Shown one piece after another: positions 44,188-55,700 of a DNA stretch of 64,000 nucleotides (positions are counted from its first letter, which is position 1; each line of letters starts with the position of its first letter). A program made the position numbers and the translations under genes. Below the pieces are notes generated by a model. That model ran no database searches. It saw only the letters and a program-made list of their open reading frames with translations, and was not told the origin of the DNA. Origin of the DNA: Trichostrongylus colubriformis (taxonomy: Eukaryota > Nematoda > Chromadorea > Rhabditida > Trichostrongylidae); contig OZ022257.1 of NCBI GenBank assembly GCA_963978905.1, forward strand, positions 34,671,685 through 34,735,684, written 5' to 3'.

Positions 44188-44660
44188 CCTCGAATGGGTT
44201 TAAGAGCTGAATCATGAAATTAGAGGTGCTGAAGAATAGAATGAGGAAGAAAAATCCGAAAGAAGTCCCCAAAAATGGCAAAATTGAGGCCTCCTGATAT
44301 CTGGCTTTGTTCGAGGTTACCGCGTGAAATGTGCCTTCGAACAGATGCAGTGGATGGTATCATGAATAACCTTGAGATATTGCTTTCCAAAGTGAATGTT
44401 TCATTTACTACTAGAGTTTCTTCTTTGTCTTATCTTATAGCAAAATCAAAGGCTCACGTAAACGCCACGTTGGAAAAAGCTTCGTCCAATGTCGTGTGGG
44501 TTCGCAGTTGATAGGCGGGAACACAGTTGTTTCCGCGTGCTTAGCGCTGCCAGAGGCCTCATGGCGCAGTTCGAAGGGTACAGCCTAGACAGTTACCCGC
44601 GGGTCTACCGGCTACGGCAGGGTAAATACCTGGTGCGTTTATCGCGGAAAGTGCCTTCAA

Positions 44661-44920
44661 TGTAATGTACATAGATATATCGATGGCTGTTTTATTATGA
44701 CAGCGGCACTGTTCGAAATGGATCTGTGCCTCCGATTGCTATATGGCGCTCACAATACATATCAAACTCATCTGGGAAGAACCAAAATGCGGATGATAAT
44801 CATTCCACACCCTACAGATCAAACTGTCCATCGCATGATAGCTGTAAGTTATGACGCGTGCTTCGTCACCCTGCTGCAGAGAAAATGAATTTATCGAAAA
44901 TATGCTCATAACTATACTGC
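44661..44920. other. Spacer between MITEs
   Basis: Nothing recognisable was found in about 260 bp. Confidence 0.4.
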
Positions 44921-45608
44921 TAAGGCATTGTTCATAGTTAGCGATTCAGGCGGAGAGGATAAGATACGTATCAATTAGGTGAATGACACGCTTGAATCAA
45001 GCGAGTCGACCAAGTCCAGCGAGTGACGCGATCGCCTGAATCACTTAAAGGCACACCTTGCGAAAAAATTGTGATAGCTATCGCGCGTGTTACAAGATGT
45101 AGAGGCCCTGGTTTACCCACTAGTGAAGAAAAATGAATCGAAACCCCTCAAAACCACCAAAAATAAAGCTCCCTGCCCTCAGTCCTCGTACGAGTATTGG
45201 AGATTATAGAAGAGCTTTTCCTCGATGATACTGCTCAAATTGCTGCCATATCACCTGTTCTTCCCTGGTGAAGCTACCTTCGCCATTGATATCGCTGCCT
45301 TACCTGGTCTTATCGCAAGTTTCCCTCTCGTCTAAGCCGGGTGTGATTCGGCTCGGTGGGCTCAACTCGGCTCACGTCGACTAGGCCGTACGCGGCGGGG
45401 GTGAGCCGTGGCGCGGCGAGAAGGGTGCAATCTTCACAACTTTCCAAGGGTCTACCTGCCCTGAGAAGGTAAGGACCACTTTGATTATCGCGTGGTGTGC
45501 CTTTAATCGATATGTATCCTTTCCCTTCCGCCTGACGCGATCGCCTATCGCTCGATCGATATGTATCCCTTTCCTTATGCCTGAATCGCGAAGTCTGAAC
45601 AATGCTTA
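44921..45608. mobile_element. Foldback element hosting the 45049 MITE
   Basis: TAAGGCATTGTTCATAGTTA near 44921 and its inverse ending GAACAATGCTTA near 45608 are terminal inverted repeats. The arms share GCGATTCAGGC and GACGCGATCGCCTGA. The AGGCAC-family element at 45049-45502 interrupts the middle, so the outer element (about 230 bp without it) is older. Its target duplication is unclear. Confidence 0.6.
45049..45502. mobile_element. AGGCAC-family MITE at TTAA, 454 bp
   Basis: The ends are AGGCACACCTTGCGA and the inverse TCGCGTGGTGTGCCT. TTAA is present at 45045-45048 and 45503-45506. The interior differs from the 12675 copy, so this is a subfamily sharing termini. Confidence 0.75.
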
Positions 45609-46760
45609 GAAATATACATCGATCAGCTGTTCAAGTTGATCAACAACAGCATATGACACGCAAAGGAAAAGCCACTCTACTGCTTTCCCTTACGGTTCCA
45701 TAGAGCACCGTTAATCAGAGTATTGTGTGGCTGTAGCTACAACATTGTGCGAGTGAGTACGATTACTAAAAACAACTTCAGGCTTTTGAAGACGATCAAC
45801 TATCGGAACGTAAAACCACTTTGAAGGTTTCATCTAGAAACTAGTGCGTTGAATAGAACAATGTAATTTCCTACAACCTAACCACTCTATTTTCTATTTT
45901 TATTTTAATCTTCCTGAAGACCGGTTTCGCGTTCACTGCAAGACGTCCGAGCCAATATCGTCTTGGGAAGAAGAACATGGGAAGCGCGTCGCCTGGAGCT
46001 TTTTATTAGGCAAGAGTAGGTGATGGTGGTGGGAAACACGACGCGCTGATTGCAGCTTTCGCTCATCTAGCCGTTTCCGAGAACACGGACCTTTGAGGCC
46101 ATTATATATTCCTGCACAGCCATTCCTCAAGTAACAGACAGTATACTGTCAACGCGAATACCATCATGACCCAATGTAGGGGACTAGGGAGTAGAGTTAC
46201 AAAGCGTAAAGAACGTGCATATATAATCAAAGCCTGGTACAAGCTGTAGTCATATTTATCGTGAATTCTCTCAACAATAAAAATTACCCATGCGGAGCCG
46301 AAGAAACATGTATACATGGAAGCATCTGACATCGATTTTAAGTAAAACTTCGCTATTAACTCATACAACACAGATTATGCGTTCCGCTTCCTGAAAGGAA
46401 ACTCGTTCCTTAAAGAGGGTGTGTGTGAACTTATACTATTGATTCCAGAGAACAAAGTATCTGAAAGACTGGAAATCATGAATACCTACTCACTACACTA
46501 GGAATGAGGTGCCGTGAGACACTTTCCGGCAAAATGTCATCTCTTTATTACTGGGACAAACAGAACAATAATCAGAAAAGATGTCTAGGCCTCGTTAAGC
46601 CGCGGCTCCAGATATGCCATAGTACTAAGCACTTAGCGAAATATCGTGTCTGTTAGGAGCACAAATAAGGTGCCATATTGAGGTACAATATGCAGCTGAA
46701 TCCGAAATAGATGCACAGAATGCGGTTGCGAAGGCGACAGCAGTTATCGTTTGACGACGA
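45609..46760. other. 3' flank of the sugar-transferase gene
   Basis: A minus-strand frame at 46102-46371 is hydrophobic, but I could not match it to a family or join it by splicing to the upstream exons. No other feature was recognised. Confidence 0.35.
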
Positions 46761-49700
46761 CTAGAGGGTGATCATGAGAATATAGCCAACCAGTGGCAAA
46801 TATGGCTTCAGCAACGGTCCAATGTACGGTGTCCACAGAATATAATCGACAATGCACCAGTACGCTTTAAACTGCAAACGTCCCCAAGAGGGGAAGTTCC
46901 GTCGCACTTCAACTTCACCAGTTTCCATTCGTTCTCGTGCTTGTTGAACCTACAATCGAAACCGATTAGAAATGCATTTATTACAAACAGCATGTGATCG
47001 TAAAATTCCACAACACTTGTTGTGACGTCTCTGTTGAGGTGTGTATTTGACCAGGTATTCACAACTATTTACCAGCACTCATAGGATCCTGATCTTATAA
47101 AGTGTAATGAGGGGTGGTATGAGATCGTCAACTGATGGGATCAGAGGTAAAAACGACTGACAAGAGGTAATTTGTTGCGGAATTTTTGTAACGGAAGTGT
47201 GTGCCATAGGTTGAGGTGTGGTATGGCGTTCCTCCTGTGGCCTTCTCGTTGTACTGAATATCTTCGTTTGACCGTCTCATACCCGAGTAATGCAAGAAAG
47301 GACTGACAAGTCGCCATGAAGGGAGCAGTTATTGAGAATTTTACAAATGCTACGAGCACTGTGTGCAGGGTGTGAGTTCGAGTCTGCTTGGCTTCGGACG
47401 ACCGTAAACCTCATGGCATTCATCGCAAAATGGAGAACAGTCGATATTGTTTACTGCTCCCTTGAAACCTTCTTTTGATAAAACATCCTGTTCTATCGAG
47501 ATTTTTGAAGTGCGCCCACACCTATAAATCGGTGCATGGTATATGCAGCTAGATGTAAACGATGGCCGACTTCTTTCACTTTGCATAAAAACTGCTCCTC
47601 AAAGGTTGTCGAGCATGCTGATTCTGACCAAGACTTTTTGTCAAGGAGGCCACAAAGTTTAGTTATAGTGTTTTCGAAGGTGCTTCTACACATATGAAAC
47701 GTAACATATTAGTACCTTACTATGTGTATTATCAGCTCGGTCGACGCAGATATCGTGCGCATCACTCGATGGGACAAGACCAAACGGGCTAGGTCTACCC
47801 AAGCAAGGTCTCCATGCGCCAGAAATTCGGTTGCAATTGTTTGAACCCCACTGAACCTACATGAGACATACCACCACCCTTGACTGGGCTCTTTCTTCCA
47901 CTTAACATATTAACACACCTTGCTGTGGTCACAGGTTCCGTTCTTGTCCACGAAGTGAAATCCGAACTTCCCGAGCTGCATAAGTTTCGATCCTCCATCT
48001 AAATCAGAGACAGATTTAATACTGCATGACTAAAACTCAATGTAAGAAAAAAACTTCGAATGATGGGGGATGATGAGGAAATCAGTGTTCAGAAAGACCT
48101 CATTGCTTTACTAAAAGAGCAGCAGAGCGTAACTGCTGAGCACAAAACACGCTCCTGATCATAAAGGCACATCTCACGATGATTTCATGTGGGTTCTCAC
48201 GTCTGATAACGAACGAGAAGTGATGGGATGATTCATCAGAAAGAGAAGAAGAGAAATGAGAAAAAGTCAAAAGAAGGAAGATGAGAAGTTTAAAGGCACA
48301 GTCCACGATAATTTTCGTGTCTCTTTGCGTTCCATAAAGACTTTGAGAAGAACACAAGTGGGGAGAAAAACAAAGGAACTTTATACTCTTTACGCTTTAA
48401 GCACTCACCCTCGCGCCGCGATGATGGCACATGCTTTGCAGTTGTGGAAGGGGCTATCTGCTCGCTGATAGAACAAAGGTACTTATATTATCGTGAACTG
48501 TGCCTTTAAGCCAACAACCTTCATGAATAGACGGTTAGCGGTTCGGCTACTTCAGCTAATTTTTACGCGCTCCTAGTGTACCAATTGATCAATCTCGTAA
48601 CGCAAAAAGCCGCTGGCGGGGACAGCAATGTTAAAATTTTTGCGCATTTGAGAAATGAAAGTGGAGAAGTCAGAACAAAATCGAACGAGAGTCACATCAT
48701 AACAGGTCATGGGAGGAACAACTACACATTCCTTCGGGTGCGAAAGAGTATTAATAGAAAAATTTCAACCAATCAATGACAACTGACCTGTCTCGCAATC
48801 CAGTTGCATGATGTACGGCGGATTTTTCTGAGCTGTATACATCCACTCCCATGAATGAGCCAATCTGAAAATAGAAAGCGTATAAAATTTGTGACGAGGT
48901 CAGTGCGGCAAAAAGAATGAAGGGATTTCACTACGACAGAGCGCTAGCAACAAAAGAAGAAAATTCAACCACTTCTTCCTTCGACGGAAAACAGCCAGCG
49001 GCTGAGTTCGAAGATTGAATGCTCAAAAACAAGAACACAACTCAAGCAGAAGCCTGTGGGAGATGCGCGAGCTTTTCCACCCCATCCGGACACCTACATT
49101 CTGACGAAAAAAATTTTTCGAGCATGAGCCTGCTCCGTTATGAGTGGACAAAAGAATGTGTATTTTGGTGGATAAATGCCTTCCGAAAATTCTGCTCTGG
49201 ATCATCATGTTTCCAGACATCGCTGCTTTCTACGGTTCTACTGTATGCCGAGGTACCGTGCGGCGCGATATCTTTTTAAAATTGAGTTGTCATGGAGAGA
49301 TCTTCGAAAATGTAAGTTTGTGATCCGAGATGAATACTTCACTAGATACAGAAATTTTATAAAAAGGACAACTATCACCTTTAGAAGCGAGTTTTTTTAA
49401 ATCAAAAGCAAACAACGCTAGGCTCTCTCAGTCCAGTCTAAACTTTTTCTTTCCAACACATTTCGCTGAAGTGGTTTTTACAGCACTGATTTTATGAAAC
49501 TGCTTAAGCGTTGATTAAAGATGAAATGAACTAAGCCGAATCACTCACTCATAGGGAAAGTATGCACATTTCGGTCGTCCCCACGTGTGACACTGATGTA
49601 TCATCACTCCCATATCTGGTGTATACCAGTGCGCCAGTTTATCCGACAATCTCTCGAAAAACTTGATAGTGTCGTTGTTGGCACGAACGAAGAAATTTGC

Positions 49701-52700
49701 ACCTGAAATGTTTGGCGTTTCAGTAATGAGATGCAGCACTGCTCGAAGCTCAGTTAAAGAAGAATTTAGGGTATGCGTCAAGACTATCCTATTGCGTCAC
49801 TGGTCCACGCAGATCGGTTACCGCCGGCGACTTTTTCTTTAAGGTCTCGTTGCGAGCCTTCTATCCACAGCGGGTACAGGCCTTTTCACTGCGAGAAGAG
49901 TCACACACGATAACCAAGTCAATGTGGCGGAATACCTCGAAGTACCTTGATATTATAGGTACCTACAGATTTGGATGAGAATCAAACGCATCTTGAAAGG
50001 ATGGATTACCCTAAACAACCATCCAGTTTTCATCAAACTGGTTATGCTGGCTGTGCATTTGCTTCTGTTGCAATCAATTGTCAGTTGTTATAATGCTCCA
50101 TTTAGGATCTCAACCTGCACCTCGTTCTCCCAGAAATGGACAGGAACTGATTTCCTATCCCTGGTGAATGTAGCTGAACAAATGCGCATCATAAGCTCCA
50201 GAAAATTGAGAGCAATTTCACGGTAACAGGAGAAATCGATTGGTTGCGCCTTACTAAATGACGTTCTAGGACAGGACCTAACCGATAGAAATGGTCAGTT
50301 ATGTCCATTCTAGGCTAGTTATCCCATAAGAAAGAGTAAAGGATATGAGAATCTCGGTACAACAACCGCAATTAGAAAAAGAAAATGAGGAACAGTATTG
50401 GGACCACCAACGATACATGCCAATACTTGATTCTGACTTGAATTCGAACTAGGAACAAATTCCTGCTCTTATTTCTACCTGCAGCAAATTCTTAGCACCC
50501 AAATTGTGGAAAGCCCCTCCAGTAGGAAACGTAGGCCAACACACCAGAGAAGTACATTAACGCATAACGGACCGAAGCTGGATGGCCACGGTCCTTAATG
50601 TTAAATAACTGTAGCACCATGTGCAGCTGTGGCAGCCATGGACCGTCCTTTCTGGGTCACATGAAGTTCTTCTTCTCGAGTTTCTAAAGCTGCTGGGATA
50701 CGTTAACAGAATAAAGAGCAACATGTCTACCCGTCACTGTGCCAGAAAAATTGGTTTATGTCTTAACACAAGCACTGAACAAAAACTAAATTTTGTGCAA
50801 CAAAGCCCTGCCACGGACAAAAGGGAGGTCATCCTGTCGAATTCCATGAAAGAGATCAGTGGTGGTCCTGTCAACCTCATTTTAGTTCAAAAAATTGTGG
50901 ATTTGTCTGTTTCAACAAAATGTCCGTAAATCACGGGTGCCACATAGTTTTGGTGGTGAACAAAAAATATTTGGATTGTGAGTGAGATTACTGCCCCACC
51001 GTTTTCAGAATCCTCACGAAAAAATGTACGCGCCGCTCACTTTAATTTTTTGAGAAGATTACAATTGCTTACTAGGATGCTGAGTTATGGGCAAAAGCTT
51101 CGGTCTCGGACGGGCCTCAAACCCGCACTTCATGCTTTCCGGGCATATGTGCTAATCCATCACACTACCGACACACCTTTCACCTTAACTCCGCTTCTGA
51201 ATGGTATATTTACCATAGCTTGTCAGCACTCACACGTATAACGTGTTGAGCCGGTTGGCCAATATTGGCATCGAACCGCGAAGCTGAAAACTTGAGTAGA
51301 TACTGGTCTTGATATTTTGATTCTTGATAGCTGCGATTATCGCCGCAGCCCGCAAAGTTACTTCTAGGATGCTGAGCTTACTACTAGGACCAGGATAGAA
51401 TTGCTTAGTTGTTTATTAACAAAGCCAACGCAATACGTAGATCCCATGCATTAGGTTGTTGCAATATGATTTGCCGTTTAGGGATCACTACTATATATAA
51501 TCGGCTTAGTCTGTCTGTCCGTCTGTCTGTCTGTCTGTCACGAAATTCATATCTCGCGTCGCAGTAGAGCTGGGACCCTGAATTTTTAAAGTGATATAGG
51601 GGGTAGTAAGGGAACATAAACGGTGAGGGAACGGAAGTGATAGCAACTGATAAGGGCTGATAAGGAGCCTCGGAAGGCGCATGGGGGGGAATTCATATCT
51701 CACGTCGCAGCAAAGCTGGGACCCTGAATTTTTAAAGTGATTTACGGGGTAGTAAGGGGACATCAAAGGTGAGAGAACGGAAGTGATAGCAACTGATAAG
51801 GGCTGATAAGGAGCCTCGGAAGGCGCATGGGGGGAAATTTATATCTCACGTCGCAGCAAAGCTGGGACCCTGAATTTTTAAAGTGATTTACGGGGTAGTA
51901 AGGGGACATCAAAGGTGAGGGAACGGAAGTGATAGCAACTGATAAGGGCTGATAAGGAGCCTCGGAAGGCGCATGGGGGGAAATTCATATCTCACGTCGC
52001 ACAAAGCTGGGACCCTGAATTTTTAAAGTGATATAGGGGGTAGTAAGGGAACATCAACGGTGAGGGAACGGAAGTGATAGCAACTGATAAGGGCTGATAA
52101 GGAGCCTCGGAAGGCGCATGGGGGAAAATTCATATCTCACGTCGCAGCAAAGCTGGGACCCTGAATTTTTAAAGTGATATAGGGGGTAGTAAGGGGACAT
52201 CAAAGGTGAGGGAACGGAAGTGATAGCAACTGATAAGGGCTGATAAGGAGCCTCGGAAGGCGCATGGGGGGAAATTCATATCTCACGTCGCACAAAGCTG
52301 GGACCCTGAATTTTTAAAGTGATATAGGGGGTAGTAAGGGAACATCAACGGTGAGGGAACGGAAGTTATAGCAACTGATAAGGGCTGATAAGGAGCCTCG
52401 GAAGGCGAATGGGGGGAAATACATATCTCGCGTCGCAGCAAAGCTGGGACCCTGGTTTGTTCAAAAGGGACTACTTTTACTCAGATCTGTTATCTCAAAT
52501 CGACTACACCAACTGCCTTGTGAATTTTTCTACTCTCTCAGAATGTTTCTTGTTCTTCTGGCGACACAATTCTTGTTTTTAATACCGTCTCAGAAAATGA
52601 TGGACCGGCACGCTTTTCGGGTGATTATGTTCTATGAATTCAAGCTCAAACTTTGTGCGGCAAAGATATTAAACTACCCTCAATATTAAACTTTCATTCG

Positions 52701-55700
52701 GCTCACATGCACTTTTACAGCGAACAGTGGGGTGCTGGTTCTGGAAGTTCTGCTCACAAGTGTGCATGGTTAGTACTGCGATATCAAGGGGAATGTTTGG
52801 ACTGCGAAACTGCGTGAAATTCCGAAAATTGGTGGCCTTTTGCAGAGACCAGTTGAGCTAGCTCCCAAAACTGCGCTTATCACAGTGTAATATTATGCGA
52901 TGTGAACATCCTTGATATCGATTGATAATATAAATCAGTGAAGATATGAATACTGAGCAGAGACTGTGACGGTTCAGATAGTCAGAAAGGCCATTATAAG
53001 AAGAGTATGCACACGCATAACGCTAAAAGCGCGGATTCCTTGTTGTTTGCAATGCTATTCAAAAGCGAAGGGCCAAAATCAGGTACACTTATCAGAAGAG
53101 AATGGTCAACGAAAGACATGTCATTCGACTTTTTCGAAAATTTATAGAGGTAGCTTTTAAACAAGATACATTTTCAGAAAACTGGAAAAATTTTCACTTG
53201 CAACTCGTGCAACACCATGTGCTACAGTTGACCTCTCGGGACGGCACGATATGTGTATTAGATACAGCTAATGGTAGAAAAAAGTCTGTGAACTTCGATA
53301 TAACTTGTGGACTGACCACCCACTCTGTCATCTAATTTGAAGACTCGAATAACGAAATCCCTTTTAGTGGGGGACTAGCAGTAACAGTTTCCCATTGATC
53401 CCTTCTCTTCTTTTTCCCGCACCACCTAACGGTTAGCGTTGATAGCCTTGACACGCTATCCTGACGGCGGGTATCAGGTAAAGGGGGCAAGAGGGAGAGC
53501 GCGCAGGTGGCTGTGGACGGCGTGCTTCCCGCTTCCAAATGAGGTCAGCGAGAACGCAGTGTTCGAGAATACGATACCTACGGTTGTAGAAATATTCCAT
53601 TTCTGCAATGTTGCTAGTGATTGATAAGGTAACCAAAAGTAGTTTTTAGTGGATTGTGCACGGGAACAAAATTCAGACAAATCCCAAAATTTGCAAACGA
53701 AAAAATCACGGAGATAAAAAAGGAAAGGCTTATCTCAGAGAAATAGAGCTATTGATTGAGACAGATTTTGAGAAGATGCTACCGAAAAAACTCACCATTC
53801 ACCCAGTTGGTCCTCATGCTCTTCTCGTTAACACCCAACTGATCGAATATAGCGTCATAAGACATGTCATCTTCAAACCCAACTTCGAAAAGGTTTTTCC
53901 GCCAAAATGTGTCCTGCTGCATCATCCAGAATGATTTGCCTCTGAAACAGCCACTGGTTGGTGTCTCTTTACTCAGTACCCAAAACCTCGCCACTTTAGA
54001 AAAGTCTTGGATGAGTTTTTAGCCTGGTTCGAAAAATCTGTTTCAAAAAAATCTAAGTTCCCAAAAAGCAAACAGCTCATTTGTTTCAGGATGAAGGAGG
54101 ATCCCACACATGCTACATGCACGACTGCCTGTTCTTACTTGCATAGTGCGCTTTCCCTAACCAGTGACCTAGTGACTTCATGGCAGTGCCAATGTTCTTA
54201 TAGAATATATTGGAAGATTTCCATCCACTTTTGACATTCTTAATCAGCGGTAACACTCCCCATACTAATCTTTTCACCGTCTCCAGTGGTCATCTGTATA
54301 TTCAGTAACAATGTCATTCAAGTGCCTCGTGAGATCTAAATTACTCCTTCAGATATTGGCTGCTTACCTTGCATTTAGACTTGGAATCCCTCGTGGGCCG
54401 AACCCCTCCAGAAATAGAGAATATCGGAAAACCCTCGAATAAGGCAGCTGCCAAGGGTCACGAAAATTTAGTCATAAGTGAGATTGAGCTGCAACCAGCT
54501 CCCTCGAAATGTATAAGGGCCTCTCAAGGCGTTACAGTTGGAAGGATCTACGCCTTTCTGAGCTAACAACGGAATGAACAAAAAACCAGGCTTGTTCATG
54601 AATGGGAATGAAAAATACCTAACCGACCTTCTTAAGAGGCTTACTGCCAGATTTGCTCGCAACAAGTAGATCGTCTGGTAAGGTCCTTCAGCAAAGCTGA
54701 ACGGCTTCTGAAATCGTCAGGGAATCATGTTAATGTCAGCTGTTTTTTTATAAACATCAAACTATATTTATCAGTGCTAATTATATCCTGATCTAATGAA
54801 TGGAGTTCCACCAGAATTTAAAAAGAATTAAAATGAAATCAAAAATGTCTCAAATCGGGATAAAAGAAAAGATAAGAGCAAAAGAAACAAAATCGAAACA
54901 GCCTTCTGCTGAGAAAAAATGAAGCACATTTTTAGAGTTTTCCGCGAGAGGTAAAATGTGTATGAGCTGGAGGCACCGCCAACCAAGTTTGTTCTAAATC
55001 GGTTTCTTCTCAACATATTCGCCATCCCACATATCAACGCTTCGAAATGTCACCCCTTTATCTATTTTCTCGCCATTTTTCTTCTAAAGGACAAGATTGT
55101 CTCCTCCCATTACAGCATTACTTACTCATCCGTATCGAATAGTTCTCGCGAAAGGCTCGTGCCCATTTAGCTCAGAGATCAAAGATCGTTCAATCTATCG
55201 CTGTCAACAACGCAATCAGCCTATTCCATTTGAACCCTCCATCTAGGCCATGCTGGCTTATCCCCAATATAGAAGACTCAAATCCTCAAATAACCTTCAA
55301 ACTACCAATAAGCTTGAGTTCTCATCGCAGATATAATCGGACGTTTTTGCACGGGCAGCACGTACCAGCAGGCTATTTCACGGAATCAGTGAAAGGTGGA
55401 GGAAGGAAAAAAGACGAAAAGTGCTACTTCCCGTCTTCGGTAATCATCTGGAGGGCAGGAATAACATCATATTTGGTAAGCCCCTACAACGCGCTCCCTG
55501 CAAAAAGTAGTGAAGTAATTAGAAGAATAAATGAGGTCCACCACAGTTTGCTCGCACATGCCGAAATCCATGGTGATCTTGGATTCTGCCATTGGCTTCA
55601 GAAAATATGGCTGGCTTGGCTCGCCAATCGTTTACCACTGAGCTATGTACAGTAGCGCTCAAAAGTCTTCGGCGAAAGGGTCTTCCTCTTGGGTTTTTCA

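Larger units (their letters stand above)
34748..44656. mobile_element. AGGCAC-family MITE split by the BEL element
   Basis: The left 23 bp (34748-34770, AGGCACTTTCCGCGATTACC and onward) and the right part (44193-44656, ending CGGAAAGTGCCT) join into a 487-bp element once the retroelement and one target duplication are removed. The joined order matches 12675-13160 base by base across the junction, with GATTACCTTG followed by AATGGGTTTAAGAGCTG. The flanks are TTGA on the left and TCAA on the right, diverged from the family's usual TTAA. Confidence 0.8.

Noticed and set aside
46102..46371. Hydrophobic minus-strand frame that could be a receptor exon
   Set aside because: No family motif and no compatible splice partners.
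47350..47693. Cysteine-bearing fragment (CDECHEVYG) resembling a GIY-YIG end of Penelope-like elements
   Set aside because: Too short and without the GIY/YIG pair; it lies in intron 6 and could be a worn repeat, but I cannot support the assignment.
51405..51766. Frames encoding Arg-Gln-Thr-Asp runs
   Set aside because: They translate the CTGT microsatellite and satellite units.
51544..52454. CRISPR-like regular repetition
   Set aside because: The repeats are contiguous 146-bp satellite units with no short repeat/spacer alternation, and the genome is eukaryotic.
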